From Pomphorhynchus laevis (taxonomy: Eukaryota; Acanthocephala; Palaeacanthocephala; Echinorhynchida; Pomphorhynchidae): a DNA stretch of 64,000 nucleotides. A program made the position numbers and the translations under genes. The notes below the pieces were generated by a model. It did not search any database, was not told where the DNA came from, and was given only the letters and a program-made list of their open reading frames with translations. Shown in pieces: positions 1 to 11,489 of this stretch; position 1 is the stretch's first letter; each line of letters opens with the position of its first letter. Where the stretch lies: the NCBI GenBank assembly GCA_012934845.2, contig WNNJ02000144.1, positions 1 through 64,000 on the forward strand, given 5' to 3'.

Positions 1-1870
1 TTTTTATTTTGAAGACTACAATATTTTATTGCAATTTAAACAAATAGATTTTTACATTGAATTTGCATAAATCAATTTCATTTTTATATTTATATTAATA
101 TTATTTGTATTATATTAAAATTAATTAATTATTATTTGAACTCTGAATAAATTAAAAGATGAAAATATTGTAAAAAGAATTTTTAAAACTTGAATTTTAG
201 TGAATTGATAAAAGATTTAATCTGTTCTTAACATTATAACGGAGATATATAGAAAATAATCGTTAAATTTGCGGTAGAATATAATGCAGAATTTTCATGC
301 AGAATTTTTATGAAGGTTAGGTCATAAGCTGGAAGTTATTTGATATTAGGTTTTGGGCCCTATTTCTCAACCCAACTGGGTTGCGCAACTGGTCTAATGT
401 AAAAAGCATGTAAAATATTGATGTAAAATATCGATTGATGCTTTTTTATTTCAAACCGCGTAATTTACTCTGTCGACGTAAAATGTTGTTTCATTTTGTA
501 TCAAAAACAATGTTTCATTGACACGAAAATGTTTCACATTTATGAACTTTTACTGTTTTTGAAAAAATATGATTTAAAATCATTTGATGATTTTCCTAGT
601 TTTTATTGAGATAAGAATTATATGGGTCATAAGTCAATTAATTTAATTACTTTAATTATTTTTAAATGTAAATAATGCTTGAAATTTTTAAATGTAGATA
701 AAAATATTTGATTGTCTGTTTTACTTTGTAATTTGTTGTTTGTTTGACCTTTCGCTTTAATTATTGTGCTTTAATAATACAAGTTAATTCAAGCAGACTA
801 ATGTAATCATTATAACATCTAAACATTGTTATCTTGATTTTCATGATTTTAATGTTTTACGATCTACATACAACGCTTTACACTGTCAATCATTTAATCG
901 AATGATTGGCTAGATTTTTCGGAAAAGATAATTCTTTTCTATTGTCCTATTTGATCATTTGTTCATTTTTCGACTCTAGACAGATCGATTGTTTTCAATT
1001 GATGTGAACAACTTCATTGATTCTTCTCATTTAATCATTTTGCGATTGATTATTTTTAATTTATTTGTTTATACAGCAACTCTTGTCAAGGTTAACTCAA
1101 ATTTGATTTTTCTAGTGTTTGACATTTAACTAGCCTTAGATTACAGCGTCATGTACATTCCGTATTTTAATTTGTGTGGATAATGAAATACCATCATTCG
1201 CTAACATAGTCTTAAAAGTCATTCATTCTTTTATAATCTATGTGAATAATAAAATATCATCAATTGTGATGATAATAATATCATCAATTATTTCATGCAT
1301 ATTATCTACACAGGTTAAAGTTTAAGACTAAATATAAACATATCTGCATGTGTTTCTGCTCTAAGCGTTTAGATATTACTGCGCTGTGATTTAGTAACCT
1401 TAATTTCTGACCTAAATTATTGTATCCTTAAAATTTCCATATCAGTTGCTACAAAAAATATTGTAGCAACCAAGAATCTTGCGGATTTGTATAATTTAAA
1501 AAATTAGAATTTAAGAGACGCAGATGTAAAATAAATGATCTTAAACAAATTTATATGCATAATATAAACGTTTGTGCAATTAACAGTTTTCAAATTTGTA
1601 ATTGTGGAAAATAACTTAAACGTTTTTATTATTTACTCTTCTAATCGTTAATTGCATGCATAGTTTGAAAAGAAAATTAAATTATTACATATTATTTGAC
1701 TAGATTAAAATTTAATTTAATAATTAAATTATTAATTCACTTACGGTGTTAACCTAATTAAATTATTAATTTATATAAAAATGATTTTAATTGGATCATA
1801 AGATTTGGTGTTGTTTATCAAAAAAGGTATTTTCTCGTTAATTCCATTTGCCTTAATGAATATATTGCAG
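1..1870. other. AT-rich non-coding stretch upstream of the first visible dyskerin exon
   Basis: No exon or RNA gene is recognised here. I looked for the N-terminal dyskerin segment (the conserved region before the PLxxD motif) in all frames and did not find it, so the 5' exons probably lie before the window and this is likely intron. A weak inverted repeat sits at about 1167-1321: TTTAATTTGTGTGGATAAT at the left and its near complement ATTATCTACACAGGTTAAAG at the right, with ATCATCA-rich sequence between, possibly a degraded MITE. Confidence 0.5.
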
Positions 1871-4800
1871 AACCATTATATTATGATTTATTCATGCAAT
1901 ATCTGTTTAGTTGTGGCTTTATCAATCTTGACAAGCCGGTAAATCCTTCATCCCATGAAGTTGTTGCGTGGATTAAGCGAATCCTTAGGGTTGAGAAAAC
2001 TGGACATTCTGGAACACTTGACCCCAAAGTCAGTGGTTGTCTTATTGTTTGCATTGAACGAGCAACCCGATTAGTTAAAAGTCAACAGAGTGCTGGCAAG
2101 GAGTACATAGGCATAGTACGCTTCCATGAATCTATCGAAGACGTTCAAAAAGTTTACCAGGTACTGAATATTTTGTCTAAATATTTTTATTCGATTTATT
2201 TGCGTATTTATTTACCTTATAATTCCATTAACATTTTTATAGTTTTGCTAATAATGATTTTATAATTCTAATTTCAATATCCAATTATTTTTCGAAATAT
2301 AACAAATTTCTATTCTCTTCAAATAAAAGTGATATTAACCAATGCAGTTTGAGTTCAATAATTATATTCGCTTGTTTGTCTACTTTTCTTGTAAATTTAG
2401 ACAATAATTGCTTTATTAGATGATTATGATGCGCTATTAATGCTCCTACTTTGTAAATTCTTTGCTAAATAATGAAATCGACTTGTTTCTAGATACAAAT
2501 CAATTTGACACTACGTATGTCTTCTTATTTAGGCAATGGAAACATTACAGGGCGCGCTGTTTCAAAAGCCACCAGTGGTAGCTGCGGTTAAGCGTCAATT
2601 ACGTATTCGAACTATTTACGATAGTAAGCTACTTGAATTCGACACGGAAAGGAACCTTGGTATGTTTATATATAAGCTTAGCAAAAATGTCTGTTTATAT
2701 TGAACAAAACTTTGATTTTTTAGTTTACTACTATTTGCTTTATAATCATGTTAGAATATTCATATCTTTAGAATATTTTCCTTGTTAAACGTTTTCTTTA
2801 CTTATCAAAATGCCTTTTTACGAATATAATATTTTAATACATAATAACTCAATTATTTATGAATACACAAATAATTTTTTTTATTCATGTATATTTATTT
2901 GGTATATAATTTCTTCATTCTATAATAAACAGAAATAAATACAATTTCATAAATATATATTTCTAACATGTATGATTATAAAATATATCTAAATTTATTC
3001 TATGATTTTAATTTGTATCTAAATAAAATATGTTTAATATTTATATTTATCTATTATAATCAATTGCTTTTATTTATCTAATCCGTAAATGCGTTCTTTT
3101 ACGAAATTGTCATTATTTGCTTAATTCATGTTGCTTTCAAATTTAGCTGTATTTTGGGTCAGCTGTGAAGCTGGAACGTACATTCGAACATTGTGTGTTC
3201 ACATGGGCTTACTTGTCGGTGTTGGTGGCATAATGCAAGAACTAAGACGCGTTCGCTCTGGAATTGAATCTGAAAAGGTGACCTGTTTATGAATACACCG
3301 CTTTTACATTCAACCTTTATTTGCTTAAAGACCAATTTAGTAACTATGCACGACATTTTGGATGCTCAATATGCTTTTGACCATTTCAAAGATGAAAGCT
3401 ATCTAAGACGCGTAATCCAACCGTTAGAAGCCTTACTAGTAAATTATAAGCGCATTATTGTAAAAGACAGTGCCGTAAGTTTCTTAAATTTATATGAAAT
3501 ACTATATAAACTGGATGTATCAAGTTTAATATATCAAGTTTAAAATGTTGTAACATTGCAATATGTCACCAATCTTTTGTGGGATACATTGGATTTCTAT
3601 CGCTGTATAAAGTACTATATTATTAAAAACGTTTACTTCAATGTATGCTTTTCAAAAATGACAATATGATTTTAATTATGCTCTTACTGCACATAACTTT
3701 GTGTGTTTTCCACACAAAGCTATGATGGAAGCAATTAGGTTGATCAATTAGATCGTATATTACGATTGGTTATATTTCTATTATACTCTATATTTTAACT
3801 TTAATATTAATATGGAATTTTCATTATCAAACACGAAAGTAGCGTAAACAAGTACATTTAATCTTGAAGGTTGTTTTTGATGGCATCTTCAAATTACATT
3901 CATCATTTAAAATATAATGACAGGATTGATCATTCTGCTCAACGATGTGCCTTATCTGCATGTATTGCCATCACAGCCTTTAAGCTAACACGGATTTATG
4001 TCTAACTGATCCAATCTTACTTAGATATTTGCAGAGACAATTTTTTTATCACTAGCTCAAGTCATCACACATTTTTAAAAGCACAGGTTTTATCCTTGGG
4101 TGAAGAAAACTATGTTTAACATTTTTGAAAACTAATTCGGTGTCTTGTTGCAAACAAAACACTGAATAAAGGCCGAAGATGGCACATGCTCCACGGATAG
4201 TTTGTTGGAGTATCAGTAATTATAGAAATTTATGTGATCATTGAAACTATTATCTCAGTTTCAAAAATATTCGTATTTAATATAATATATTAATACATAC
4301 AAATGTTTTGGGTATTTACAAGGAAAAGGCAGTAATCATGGAACCCAAATCACTACCTTTTGTTTATATCACAGTCTACATTGCATAAAACATTGCATCC
4401 AACTTTCGTGTTTACACAAACCACTTAGAGCTGTTTAGACCATAAATAATAATAAATCAATTTTGTTAGTTTAAATAATTGATTGTGTAATTAATTAACA
4501 ATTAAAAAATTTAATTTTCTTATTTAATTTAACAAGGATTATACGAATAAGTTAAATTACACCTATATGTAGGTTAACGCGATATGTTACGGTGCCAAAA
4601 TACTTTTGCCCGGAATTCTTCGCTACGATGATGGAATTGAAGTTGATCAAGAAATAGTTATTGTTACAACAAAAGGAGAGGCTGTTGCGTTAGGTATTTT
4701 TGCAGTTTATTTTTAATACGATAAATAATCGAGTTTTTTAGATTACTTCTTTTGTTCAAAATACAAATTATAAGTAAACTTACATCAGCGTTGACTGATG

Positions 4801-7800
4801 TAATCATTAATTAATTATTTAAATTTAATTATTTATTTATGATTTAATAAATTTCTGGAATTTTTAATTCCAGAAAAAAAATATAATTGTTTTGCGTCTC
4901 ACATTTTACAAGTTAAATAAAAGATTTTTTACATGAACAAATCAGCATCAGTAATCGAAAAGTATTTGCACAAAAATCTGCAATTGTTTGCCAAGTGAAA
5001 TGTTCTTGACCCACAAAAACTATTTTATGACGCATATAGTGGGTTATAACCCATAGTTTAAGAAAGTGACTTATGCGAATCAAGATAAAAATATATCTTA
5101 ATAAAATGATATATTTATTAATTAAATAATAAGTCAAAGCGTGAATTAATAGAACCAGTAAGTTGGTGATCATATTACGAAACAAAATCAAAAAAGTTTT
5201 ATATTTTCTTATTTCAGAAGTAATTTCCTGTTAGTAACAAAATCAAAGGGTAATGTTTAGCTAAATACCAGCTTTTGCCGGTTCTCGAATTTTTCATAAC
5301 GAAAGTTATTAGTATAATACGTACGTGCTTATTCGGCTTTTAACCGAGGATAATCATAATACGAGATATTTAATTTTTTATTTTTTGGAACAAAAATAAA
5401 AATTAAAAATAGAAATATGTAGTGCATTTTACGATCGGAAATGTTAAATACCTCATCAATAGACAATTGTTTATAACAGATAAAAGGTATATAAAATAAA
5501 AGTTAGTAAAAGATATTTAAAAATTATTTTTTTGAAAAAAAAAGTTTTCATCTTTGAATTCATTATTGGTGCTTGATCTAATTACCGACACGAGCTTTCG
5601 ACTGAGCATTACTGAGCTTTCGACTTATTAAAGTCCTGATCACAACTTAATCTTAAATTTGTAATTTTTTAGATTTATTCTCCTATATACGAACATTCTC
5701 CTAAATTCTTTATTTTTATATATGCAATTTATCCCACAATTTTTACCGGGTAGCTTTATTTAACGGTTTGTCAAATCTGTAGAGCACGTGATGTTTAATC
5801 AAACTAATTGGCTTGTATCATTAGATACAATATGTCATTTTATGAAGTTTTCGGACAATGTGGTTGCTAAACATTTATTTAGAATACAGAAAAATATATA
5901 TCATCAAATGTAAATTATGATCTGTTACCTTTTATGTAATTGTCGAGCAGCAATTCATTGAAATTGCTCGACAATTATTTAGTTATTAAATATCTGTAAT
6001 TGATTACAATAAAAACTTTATCTCCCATATTTAAGACCAGTGCCAAATACATTAAAATATAATATATCTTATTTCAACTATTAATAAAATAAAATCTAAT
6101 AATACATAAAATCTCAAATGAGATAGCATTCTTAAATAAATATGTTTTCATAGATAAATGATGTTATTTAATAAATCAGCATTTTATGTTGTAGATAAAA
6201 TCAGCATTATATGAAGTTTTCGGACAATGTGGTTGCTAAACATTTATTTAGAATACAGAAAAATATATATCATCAAATGTAAATTATGAATTAATTATGA
6301 ATTAATATATATCATGTATTAATTAATATATATATATTAATTAATAATATTAATATATATATTAATTATGAATTAATATTGCATTTTCTCAATTAAATTA
6401 ATTTTCTAATATAAAATTTTCGATTGCAATATCTTGATTGTGTTAAGCAATTGCAATGATGACGACTGGTACAATTGCGACGTGTGATCACGGAGTTGTG
6501 GCAAAGATAAAGAGGGTGATTATGGAAAGAGATACATATCCAAGAAAGTGGGGCCTCGGTCCTATCGTAGGTTCATATATTTATTTTCTGAAAGACAAAT
6601 GAATGTTTTTCCGATAGGCCGCTAAAAAGAAAGCGATGATTGCCAAAGGACAGCTCGATAAGTATGGTAAACCTAATGAGCAAACCCCATCCGATTGGAA
6701 ACAATTCTACGTGGATGTAAAGTAGGTGTATTTTGCTATTTACAAAAGTTAATAGCTTTTATTTTTACAGCGCAAACTCAAAATCAAATGTTGTTAAAGC
6801 TGAAGAAAGTACAGTTTCGAATACAGTAAGTAGACAATAATAAGTTCAACTATTCGTTATGTGTAAATTTATTATAATATATGCTAAGTATGAGATCATG
6901 AAGATCGATTAAAATCAGGTATGCTTATCCTGATATGGATGCTTTATGACATATTGAATATTTGCTAGGTCACACGAGGTGACTTTCGCATTGAAAACCG
7001 GCTACATAATCCTTCCTTCATGATATCCAATTCCATACACCCTGACTACTAACGGCACCATTGTCACAGCCGTTTTTCCTTCGCCTGCTCTCTGCCACAT
7101 ATTGGTATCCCTATATATAGTGCTTTTTAAAAACAAAAAAGCAACAAAAATTTAAGATGTATTTGGAGCAAAACTAGTTTCGGCAAAATCATTCCTTAGT
7201 TATAGAACATAGTTCTACAGTGTTAGAACACAGTTTCATAGTTGTACAACTAAACCAGTTTTGTTCTAAGAACATCCTCAATTTTTGTTGTGTAATAAAC
7301 TAGTAAAATCTGAAATTATTATATAGAATATTATATTATATTATTAATTATATAATATAATATATAATAATATAATATATTATATTATTATATATATTTT
7401 TATTGTATTATTGTAATTATTATATTAATTATTTTAAGTATTTAAATTATTACAATTATATTTTAAATTATTACAATTTGAATACGATTAGAAAAGGAAT
7501 ATAGCAAACATCTTACAATATAAAACATTATATATTTTATGTTATTCAAAAATAAAATCAGCGATTCAGTTTTCAAATTATTTGATGATTTTTTATTTCG
7601 AAATATTTTTATCAGTTTTCAGAACGTTTTAGGGGATTTAGGATCAATAATAAGTCGTTGCATAGAGGTTAAGAACGAACTGTTTTGTCTCTCGGAGGAT
7701 TATATAAATGGTTAAGGAGTTAAGAACATAAGACGGATCTACTCTACAAACCACGACTAAGAGTATAATATAAATTAAGTGTCTTTTCAGTTAGATAAAT

Positions 7801-8498
7801 TAAATAAGATGCGTTGTGTCGTACTAAGCCAAATATCATAGCTCGAAACTAATAAGTAACACGCGCCAGTTACGAAATAAGCTATATTTTGTCACATAAA
7901 GGTAAACCATTTGCGGATGGTGAATTATTTGCAGATTTCATTGATCAAACATTAATATAAAATCTACAGAACTGTTGTGTCCTAGGTTTGCAAAAAAATT
8001 CAGATACTTCCTTATCAAGAAATAACAAAAGAATTACAAAGATAGGGAATATTATAACATCAAAAATACATATATTATCTTCAAGATTCATATGTTTCCA
8101 TTAGCTGTTGACGTGAGCACATATATAAGGGATACTGCTAAGGTTTCATTTTTGTGCTTGTGATTTTGACTTGAAATAACCGAGGAGTTGCTAGACACTA
8201 TTTTGTTGAGGGACATTAACTAGAAAGGACATTTTTGTGGCCCGCAGTCAAAGCGTGTTAACGTACACAAATCTTCGTAATATTTATGTTCATTGATGTT
8301 TTTGCAAATTTGCTTTTTATTATAAATCACACATCGAGATTAATATAATAGTTTGTACTACTTATGATCACTCGTTTTATCAATTCCGTCCATGTGCATT
8401 CGTGATATTTTATTGTGATCTACTTTGTCATACAGATTCAACATGCATTATCTGAACCCGCTGCAAAACGATCACGGCCAATTTCAAGTTCTGACGAT
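1871..8498 (+). CDS. DKC1: Dyskerin / Cbf5 / Nop60B H/ACA pseudouridine synthase, nine exons, 5' incomplete
   Basis: Catalytic subunit of box H/ACA snoRNPs, which converts uridine to pseudouridine in rRNA and snRNA in nucleoli and Cajal bodies; in vertebrates it also belongs to telomerase. Exons read from protein similarity and GT-AG sites: 1871-2160, 2533-2659, 3147-3277, 3331-3474, 4573-4693, 6448-6566, 6618-6721, 6771-6825, 8436-8498. All phases agree, giving about 384 residues. Exon 1 opens with [16 protein letters not shown], matching PLKRDI..Y..GF of other dyskerins, so the ATG at 1894 is internal. The TruB catalytic motif [14 protein letters not shown] (Asp of TLDP) is intact. The PUA domain runs from [14 protein letters not shown] to [20 protein letters not shown] and KWGLGP. 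The tail becomes charged ([13 protein letters not shown]). Introns are 372, 487, 53, 1098, 1754, 51, 49 and 1610 bp. The N-terminal exons are missing. If exon 9 is not spliced it reads to a TAG near 8560. Confidence 0.95.
5836..6289. repeat. 85-bp near-identical direct repeat inside dyskerin intron 5
   Basis: Positions 5836-5920 and 6205-6289 match over 85 bases with a single difference seen (cattTtatg against cattAtatg). The sequence between holds a hairpin, AATTGTCGAGCA at 5938-5949 and TGCTCGACAATT at 5965-5976. Right after the second copy (6290-6376) comes a palindromic AT microsatellite built of TTAATTAATATATAT. The near identity in otherwise diverged intron sequence suggests a recent local duplication. 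Confidence 0.85.
7142..7290. mobile_element. Small fold-back MITE in dyskerin intron 8
   Basis: The ends are imperfect inverted repeats of about 40 bp: CAACAAAAATTTAAGATGT at the left, and at the right ACATCCTCAATTTTTGTTG, whose complement begins CAACAAAAATTGAGGATGT. The match continues inward through GGAGCAAAACTAGTTT against GAACAAAACTGGTTTAG. About 150 bp long and without an ORF. No clear target duplication was seen, so the superfamily is not assigned. Confidence 0.65.
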
Positions 8499-8784
8499 GT
8501 AGGTTATCATCTATGCTTAGCAGAAATTTATATTTTATATTTAGAACGATTCGCTGTCTAGTTAGTTCCATCGCAAAAATACTAAATCTGTTAAATATAG
8601 ATTTTGTGAATAAATTCTCTGTTGCTATTTGATTATATTATCTTTTGCTATTAATTAATACTTAATGTTTTGATTGTTAAGTAATGATTAATACTTTATA
8701 TTAGAAAATGCTTACTACTTGGAATACAAATTTAACTTAAAATTAAGAAGTAAACTATATATGACCAGTTTGATTATAGTGATT

Positions 8785-9165
8785 TATTTATTTTACACAA
8801 GTTATTAGCTGCGAATGGCTATTTTAACTATTCACATAAAAGAAAATCAATGGCTAAAATAACTTGAAGCGTTAACATCAGTATTAAATAGCCAATTTCG
8901 AATCTTTTGCTTGAAGCTGTAGTAGCTGAAAGCACAAACAATTTCTTTAGGCAGCACATTCCATACATTTAAGGGCCAATGTGAAAGTCGCCCCACGCTT
9001 GGGCTTTTGCCATGTGGTAATTTATAAAGTGATAGAGGATGACCTCTACGAGCTGACAAACTAATCTTCACATAGTGAGAAGAAAATCCATCTGCGGAAT
9101 GAATCATCTGCCACGTCGCAATGAGGTCTAGGTAAATCAACCTTTGACGTACTGAAAGCAGCTGT
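8785..9165 (-). mobile_element. CR1-like LINE, 3' terminal fragment of ORF2
   Basis: On the minus strand the frame reads RQRLIYLDLIATWQMIH, then ARRGHPLSLYK and WPLNVWNVLPKEIV, followed by SYYSFKQKIRNWLF. This is the conserved tail that follows the reverse transcriptase in CR1-like LINEs (compare RRDMCSTWEALHK, RALRGHNFTL and VGKWNRLSEEIV in the copy ending at 61850). The frame is open over this tail. After the stop comes a hairpin, TAGC with loop CATTCGCA and GCTA, then AAATAAATAAAT, which I take as the 3' end. Strongly 5'-truncated. If the candidate exon at 10474 is real, this lies inside the last dyskerin intron. Confidence 0.8.
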
Positions 9166-9189
9166 AAGGAAGCAGAAAAATTCATAAAT

Positions 9190-11470
9190 AATTTAAGTAA
9201 TCATGTATTATATTTATATTAAAGAGTATCTTAGCAAAACAAAATTTGATGCTAGTTTTTTTTCAAGTTTACGAAAATAATCTATTAACAGAAAAATATT
9301 TTTGGAATATATATTTTTTAAAGTATCATTATAAAATACACCAAAATATTATTTGAAATGACCGTAAGGCTTGAAGAAGAAGTAGAAGATTGAAGTAATG
9401 TTAAGTCCTAATACGATCAAATGAAAAGAAAAAATACATTCTTTGATCTCTTTTTTCTAACTTCTTATGCTTTTCTTTTTTTGTTAATAAATCATTTGAA
9501 ATGACAAAACAATTTAACAATAGTTAGTGGATGTATGTAAGTGAATGTTTTACAGCATATGCGCTTATCCGATGAGATTATTTCGTTTAAGTTTCAAGTA
9601 ATCACGTTTCGGTTACTTAGATTGAAGCTTACCAAGGTTCTCAAGGAATACTCGAAAGCTCAAGCTATTAAAAATATTAATTTCTTTCTTTATAGTTTTT
9701 ATAAATTTATAGGAACGAAAAAATAAGTGATAACAGTTTTATTCAAAACATTCACAATATTTCGATATCTACTGCTATCATATTCAGGAAATTACAAATC
9801 AATTATTACATAATCAGTACAGAATAAATAATAAATTAAATATTGCACGTTTTTGCATTTACATTTTTCGTATTTTATTTGATACAAAAATGGAAAAAGA
9901 AAAAAGTTCAAGAGAATGTAATCGATTAATCGGAAAAATAAAGTTTTTGATTTTCTAATATAAAATTATTTTTTAATACAAAATGGTTTTGCGTTCTTGT
10001 ATTATTCTTTGATCGTCCGATGTTACCAAAATTACAAATATTTCTTAATCAATCTGCATATCTGATTTAATTTATTATTTTTACTAAAGCAACATTTAAA
10101 TTTTTGCATTAATTATTATAAAAATACAATCAATTATTATTGAAAAAAAAATAAATTATGCAACATTGTGGTAAACGATGATGTTTGATAGTGTATCGTC
10201 GTTATATTTGCTGTTTACAAAGAATTTGATTATGTTATATTGCATGATCTTTAATTCAAAAGTTAAAGCGATTTTCTAATGAAAGTATTTAATGGTGACA
10301 CCTTTAACACAGACGGGAATATAAAGTCAATATTTTAAATAATGCGAAACAATTACAGAATAAATTATAAGTATTTAATTCATTAGTGAATAATTTTTCA
10401 CTACTTTATGTGATACACTATTTACAACGAGACATTTTAAATTGATAATTTAATGTTTTAATTTTGAACTTAGAGGCAATCGAAGCCGCAGAAATTATAA
10501 CAAAATGATTTGTATTTAAAAATACCAAGTTTAAAACTACCTTAAGTTTAAGATGTTTTGGACGAAACAAGTACTTATTTTTGTATACTTTAGGATGAAG
10601 ATTTGGCTAATGAGTGCCTTTTGTTGGTAGTTCAACTTTAAATGCCTTTTATTGGTATTTTTAATAATTTTCGTTAAGGATGGGGATATATGTTATAGGA
10701 TTGATATTTAAAACTACCTTAATAATATCTCATTTTTAAATAAAATATAATAATTTCTACATCGTAATGTACTGTTTTTATTGTCTTCGTAAACTATTTA
10801 AACTAAATCAATTTCTACTAAATTAGTTGGTAACGTAAGTGACCATTAATCAATCAGTTGTATTGTAGAAAAATCACGTCATCGATTATTACACCAAAGA
10901 ACGGATTAAGTGCATATCTAAATAAATCAAAGTGTTAATTGATAACTTTAAATAAGCACAAAATAACATTTTTAATTTTGTGTGTAAATAAAAATAAAAA
11001 TGTTCAAGCAATAAACGTTTTACGACTAGTGTGATCAGTATTTAATTGATTGAGCACATAAAGTTAGATTGATTACATAATATGTTTCCATTCGTAATAT
11101 ATTTGAATAATTTTAAACTAAATTTTGGTTCTTTTAATTCAAATTAATTGAATAAATAAATTAAACATTGACAAATCTAATCTTACATGAATCGAATTTA
11201 CTGTTTTTACTACAGAATTAAAGAATAAGAATTTCTCTTCATATTAATCATCAGTTAGATCTATTACTTTTATAATTTTTACTAAAATTAGATCTATTGT
11301 TTTTAATAAGTGAACACATATATTAATTCTTTATAAATGTAATATTGATGATAAAAATATTTATCTGAACATTAAAATAACTCATAAGTTAATTCATTAC
11401 ATTTAATTCACTAAATCATTGCAAAAATAATTAAATCATTGCATTGAATTAATACATATTAAAACGATTG
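9190..11470. other. AT-rich stretch, possible end of dyskerin, otherwise nothing recognised
   Basis: No protein similarity was recognised. The 61-codon open frame at 9541-9726 has ordinary AT-rich composition and I treat it as chance. The only item of interest is the candidate terminal exon at 10474-10500 with an AATAAA at 10739-10744. Confidence 0.5.
10474..10500 (+). other. DKC1: Candidate terminal exon of dyskerin (8 codons plus stop)
   Basis: A pyrimidine-rich tract ending in TTTTGAACTTAG precedes AGG CAA TCG AAG CCG CAG, then codons for K and L and a TAA. Exon 9 ends in phase 0 at 8498, and this exon would join in phase, giving SSSDD-RQSKPQKL, a short basic end as in other dyskerins. 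An AATAAA lies 240 bp downstream (10739-10744). The exon is tiny and supported only by phase, acceptor and composition, so chance is quite possible. Confidence 0.25.
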
Positions 11471-11489
11471 TTATATATGGTTCGACTCT

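Noticed and set aside
1894-1911. ATG at 1894 as dyskerin start codon
   Set aside because: Residues before it (PLYYDL) match the conserved dyskerin segment and an acceptor TTGCAG precedes 1871, so the ATG is internal; the N-terminal part of the protein lies upstream.
3829-4413. AAACACGAAAGT (3829) and ACTTTCGTGTTT (4402) as ends of a 585-bp element in dyskerin intron 4
   Set aside because: Only 12 bp match, no target duplication and no further pairing; could be chance in AT-rich sequence.
3278-6447. snoRNA genes in dyskerin introns
   Set aside because: Several hairpins exist (for example near 3690, 4785 and 5938) but no convincing H/ACA or C/D box set was found by eye.
9541-9726. 61-codon open frame
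   Set aside because: No recognisable similarity, composition expected from AT-rich sequence, no splice or promoter context that supports it.
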